From Flavobacteriales bacterium (GTDB lineage Bacteria; Bacteroidota; Bacteroidia; Flavobacteriales; Flavobacteriaceae): a DNA stretch of 7,163 bases. Positions 6,144 through 7,163 of the stretch are shown in pieces (within the stretch, counting starts at the first letter, position 1; each line of letters opens with the position of its first letter). The stretch is from assembly GCA_003229235.1 (NCBI GenBank), contig QIIH01000403.1:1-7163 (forward strand). Direction: 5' to 3'. Made by a program: the position numbers and the translations under genes. The notes under the pieces were generated by a model. It ran no database searches. It saw only the letters and a list, made by a program, of their open reading frames with translations, and was not told the origin of the DNA.

Positions 6144-6490
6144 GCTGTAAAAAAGTTTGAAGATTTGTTGGTTTGGCAAAAATCTCAAGATTTAGCTGTC
6201 GCGGTTTATAGTGCTTTTAAGGACAATAAAGATTTTTCTTTCAGAGATCAAATAAAGAGAGCTTCTGTATCAATTTCGAATAACGTTGCTGAAGGATTTG
6301 ACAGAAATTCTAATGCAGATTTTTCAAGATTTTATATTTTTCTTTAGCTTCAAATAGCGAAGTAAGATCAATGTTGTATTTATCTATCAGATTAAATTAT
6401 ATTCAAAAAAAAGAGGCAGATAAATTAATTGAGAACACCAATGAAGTCTCTAGAATGCTTCACGGTTTAATCAAGTCAATTAAAAACTAG
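6141..6490 (+). pseudogene. Four-helix-bundle protein (S23 / rRNA intervening-sequence family), frameshifted
   Basis: The first frame gives 68 residues with the family hallmarks: FEDLLVWQKSQDLA (6-19), FRDQIKRASVSISNNVAEGF (34-53) and DFSRFYIF (60-67), then stops at TAG 6345-6347. The second half continues in another frame from 6341: SLASNSEVRSMLYL, then RLNYI, to TAG at 6488-6490, adding 49 residues. Restoring one T in the 5-T run at 6337-6341 joins the halves into about 116 residues, the normal family length. Relatives are small basic pentameric bundles found in 23S rRNA intervening sequences and as Avd of diversity-generating retroelements; their biochemical role is poorly known. The break is a recent decay event, a read error or, less likely, frameshifting. 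The start codon lies in the last heptamer of the upstream array and the stop in the downstream one. Confidence 0.82.
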
Positions 6491-6537
6491 CTACTATATA
6501 CTAATTACTAGCTACTTGTTATAAGCTACAATATCTA
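6482..6537 (-). repeat. Downstream heptamer array in inverted orientation
   Basis: On the plus strand five units end in ACT: AAAAACT, AGCTACT, ATATACT, AATTACT, AGCTACT (6482-6516), followed by three degenerate units to 6537. On the minus strand these are AGT-led heptamers of the family at 5969-6143. The array begins at the stop codon of the four-helix-bundle gene and ends five bases before the ferredoxin ATG. Confidence 0.75.
6501..6517 (-). repeat. 17-bp inverted repeat, right arm
   Basis: CTAATTACTAGCTACTT pairs perfectly with 6010-6026. In a transcript the arms could close a loop of about 475 nt holding the four-helix-bundle reading frame. Confidence 0.9.
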
Positions 6538-6541
6538 AATA

Positions 6542-6877
6542 ATGCAACAAGACATAAACATAATAATCATTGATAGGGAGGGAAAAGAACACCAAGTTCT
6601 CGCCCCTACCGATATGAATATGAATTTTATGGAATTAGTTCGCTCCTACGAACTTGCTCCCGAAGGGACCATTGGTATTTGTGGTGGAATGGCCATGTGT
6701 GCATCCTGCCAATGTTATGTAGAAAGTGATCACAAATTACCCGAAAAATCGGATGACGAAGAAGCCATGCTTTCTGAAGCCTTTAACGTAAAAGAGAATA
6801 GCAGATTAGGATGTCAAGTCCATATTCATCCAGAAATGGAGGGTTTAAGAATCACCTTGGCTCCCGCCGAAGAATAG
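6542..6877 (+). CDS. [2Fe-2S] ferredoxin, adrenodoxin type
   Basis: The 111-residue protein has the beta-grasp fold and cluster ligands of adrenodoxin-type ferredoxins: Cys47, Cys53 and Cys56 in CGGMAMCASC (C-x5-C-x2-C), with the fourth ligand Cys91 in SRLGCQVHI (87-95). An extra Cys58 follows the third ligand. The acidic stretch EKSDDEEAML (68-77) corresponds to the helix with which such ferredoxins dock to their reductases. It is the natural electron acceptor of the NADPH-dependent reductase encoded at 4621-5679; likely uses are iron-sulfur cluster assembly or a monooxygenase, but none is named by the context. No promoter consensus is visible in the short gap to the repeat array, so expression may depend on read-through from the reductase promoter. 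Confidence 0.93.
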   Translation: MQQDINIIIIDREGKEHQVLAPTDMNMNFMELVRSYELAPEGTIGICGGMAMCASCQCYVESDHKLPEKSDDEEAMLSEAFNVKENSRLGCQVHIHPEMEGLRITLAPAEE

Positions 6878-6973
6878 TAGTTATTCTGTAATGTAATCAC
6901 TCAATTTATGAGACCCCTCTAACAACACTTTTATTATTTTAAGCGTACCATTTTCTGTTGATACTATTGTTTT

Positions 6974-6984
6974 CCGCTTCGCGG
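6974..6984 (+). repeat. Small GC hairpin CCGC-TTC-GCGG
   Basis: Four-base arms around TTC, directly followed by the GGTACC palindrome (6984-6989) and the REP-like hairpin. Notably GC-rich compared with its AT-rich surroundings; probably part of the same repeat unit. Confidence 0.4.
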
Positions 6985-7016
6985 GTACCTACGTCAAATG
7001 CCCACAGGGCATTTGG
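6983..7016 (+). repeat. REP-like hairpin unit, plus orientation
   Basis: A lead GGGTACCTACGTC is followed by a perfect 9-bp stem, CAAATGCCC (6995-7003) and GGGCATTTG (7007-7015), with loop ACA. A diverged copy of lead and hairpin occurs in inverted orientation at 7111-7143. Short hairpin repeats in convergent pairs are typical of REP sequences; no RAYT transposase gene is in view. Confidence 0.55.
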
Positions 7017-7021
7017 TTTTT
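6995..7021 (+). terminator. Possible Rho-independent terminator after the ferredoxin gene
   Basis: The 9-bp stem with a 3-nt loop is followed by G and five T's (7017-7021), which suits intrinsic termination, 118 nt after the ferredoxin stop. The same hairpin is part of a repeat pair, so termination may be secondary or incidental. Confidence 0.45.
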
Positions 7022-7110
7022 ACAAAACTACACTTTGGTAACATACTTTTTTGCATTAACTTTATTACTTATTCAACTTTTCTTTACTCGCATAAAGATT
7101 GCTGACTGAT

Positions 7111-7143
7111 AAATGTCCAGTGGACATTTTGAAGGAAGTACCC
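7111..7143 (-). repeat. REP-like hairpin unit, minus orientation
   Basis: Arms AAATGTCC (7111-7118) and GGACATTT (7122-7129) close on a 3-nt loop, followed on the plus strand by GAAGGAAGTACCC. Read on the minus strand it parallels the unit at 6983-7016: GGGTAC lead, a pyrimidine-rich spacer, then the hairpin. No coding region is seen from 6878 to the end of the window. Confidence 0.5.
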
Positions 7144-7163
7144 AAAAGAAAGTGCGTCTTTTT

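Larger units (their letters stand above)
5680..6541 (+). mobile_element. Repeat-flanked four-helix-bundle cassette (putative IVS-like element)
   Basis: This stretch between the reductase and ferredoxin genes consists of short-period repeats around one small frameshifted gene. Upstream are heptamer and octamer arrays and a 39-bp direct repeat; downstream is a short array of the same heptamer family in inverted orientation. Flanking genes are intact. The plan (four-helix-bundle gene inside complementary arms) is like that of intervening sequences in 23S rRNA genes, but no rRNA is present. No transposase, integrase or clear target-site duplication is visible, so mobility is inferred only from the interruption of a functional gene pair. 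Exact ends are uncertain. Confidence 0.4.

Noticed and set aside
6337..6347. Programmed -1 frameshifting in the four-helix-bundle gene
   Set aside because: The local bases do not form a canonical in-register slippery heptamer and no downstream pseudoknot was evident by eye; family members are normally single-frame.
5680..6541. Diversity-generating retroelement, suggested by the Avd-like fold
   Set aside because: No reverse transcriptase, template/variable repeat pair or variable target gene is visible in the window.

Overview
The window looks like chromosomal DNA of a marine-type member of the Bacteroidota, most likely a flavobacterium. The evidence is low GC content, gene starts without Shine-Dalgarno sequences, two close matches to the Bacteroidota sigma factor promoter (TTTG or TTG, about 17-21 bp, then TAnnTTTG), and protein variants I associate with that phylum: a TrmB starting GSKNKLKRF, an Mrp ATPase without the CxxC pair, and an alkyltransferase-like protein with PAHRV.

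Layout. Positions 1-243 hold the 3' end of a PhoR-type histidine kinase gene. It converges on, and overlaps by 18 bp, a minus-strand GT-B glycosyltransferase gene (226-1278). Divergent from that gene is a compact plus-strand group: trmB (tRNA m7G46 methyltransferase), a LysE-family exporter, and an alkyltransferase-like gene overlapping the exporter by ATGA. After a promoter with a palindrome at its predicted start site comes an iron-sulfur and redox group: mrp (P-loop ATPase), a single-domain NifU/Nfu scaffold, then, behind a very good promoter, a thioredoxin-reductase-like ferredoxin-NADP reductase. Its likely partner, an adrenodoxin-type [2Fe-2S] ferredoxin, lies at 6542-6877.

The reductase and the ferredoxin are separated by about 860 bp of accessory DNA (5680-6541), the most interesting part of the window. 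It contains a four-helix-bundle (S23 / 23S rRNA intervening-sequence type) gene with a single frameshift, buried in short-period repeats. Upstream are AGTGAAA heptamers, C-led octamers, a perfect 39-bp direct repeat, and a 25-unit array of degenerate heptamers, mostly AGTnnnn, that stays in phase for 175 bp and supplies the ATG of the gene in its last unit. Downstream, starting at the stop codon, the same heptamer family resumes in the opposite orientation and gives a 17-bp perfect inverted repeat with the upstream array. The architecture resembles an rRNA intervening sequence (a protein gene inside a base-paired stem), but it sits between two metabolic genes. I read it as a cassette-like repeat element; mobility is inference.

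The last 290 bp contain no gene but hold a convergent pair of related hairpin repeats (REP-like), one arm pair differing by a compensatory base-pair change. The first is followed by a T-run and could also terminate transcription after the ferredoxin gene.
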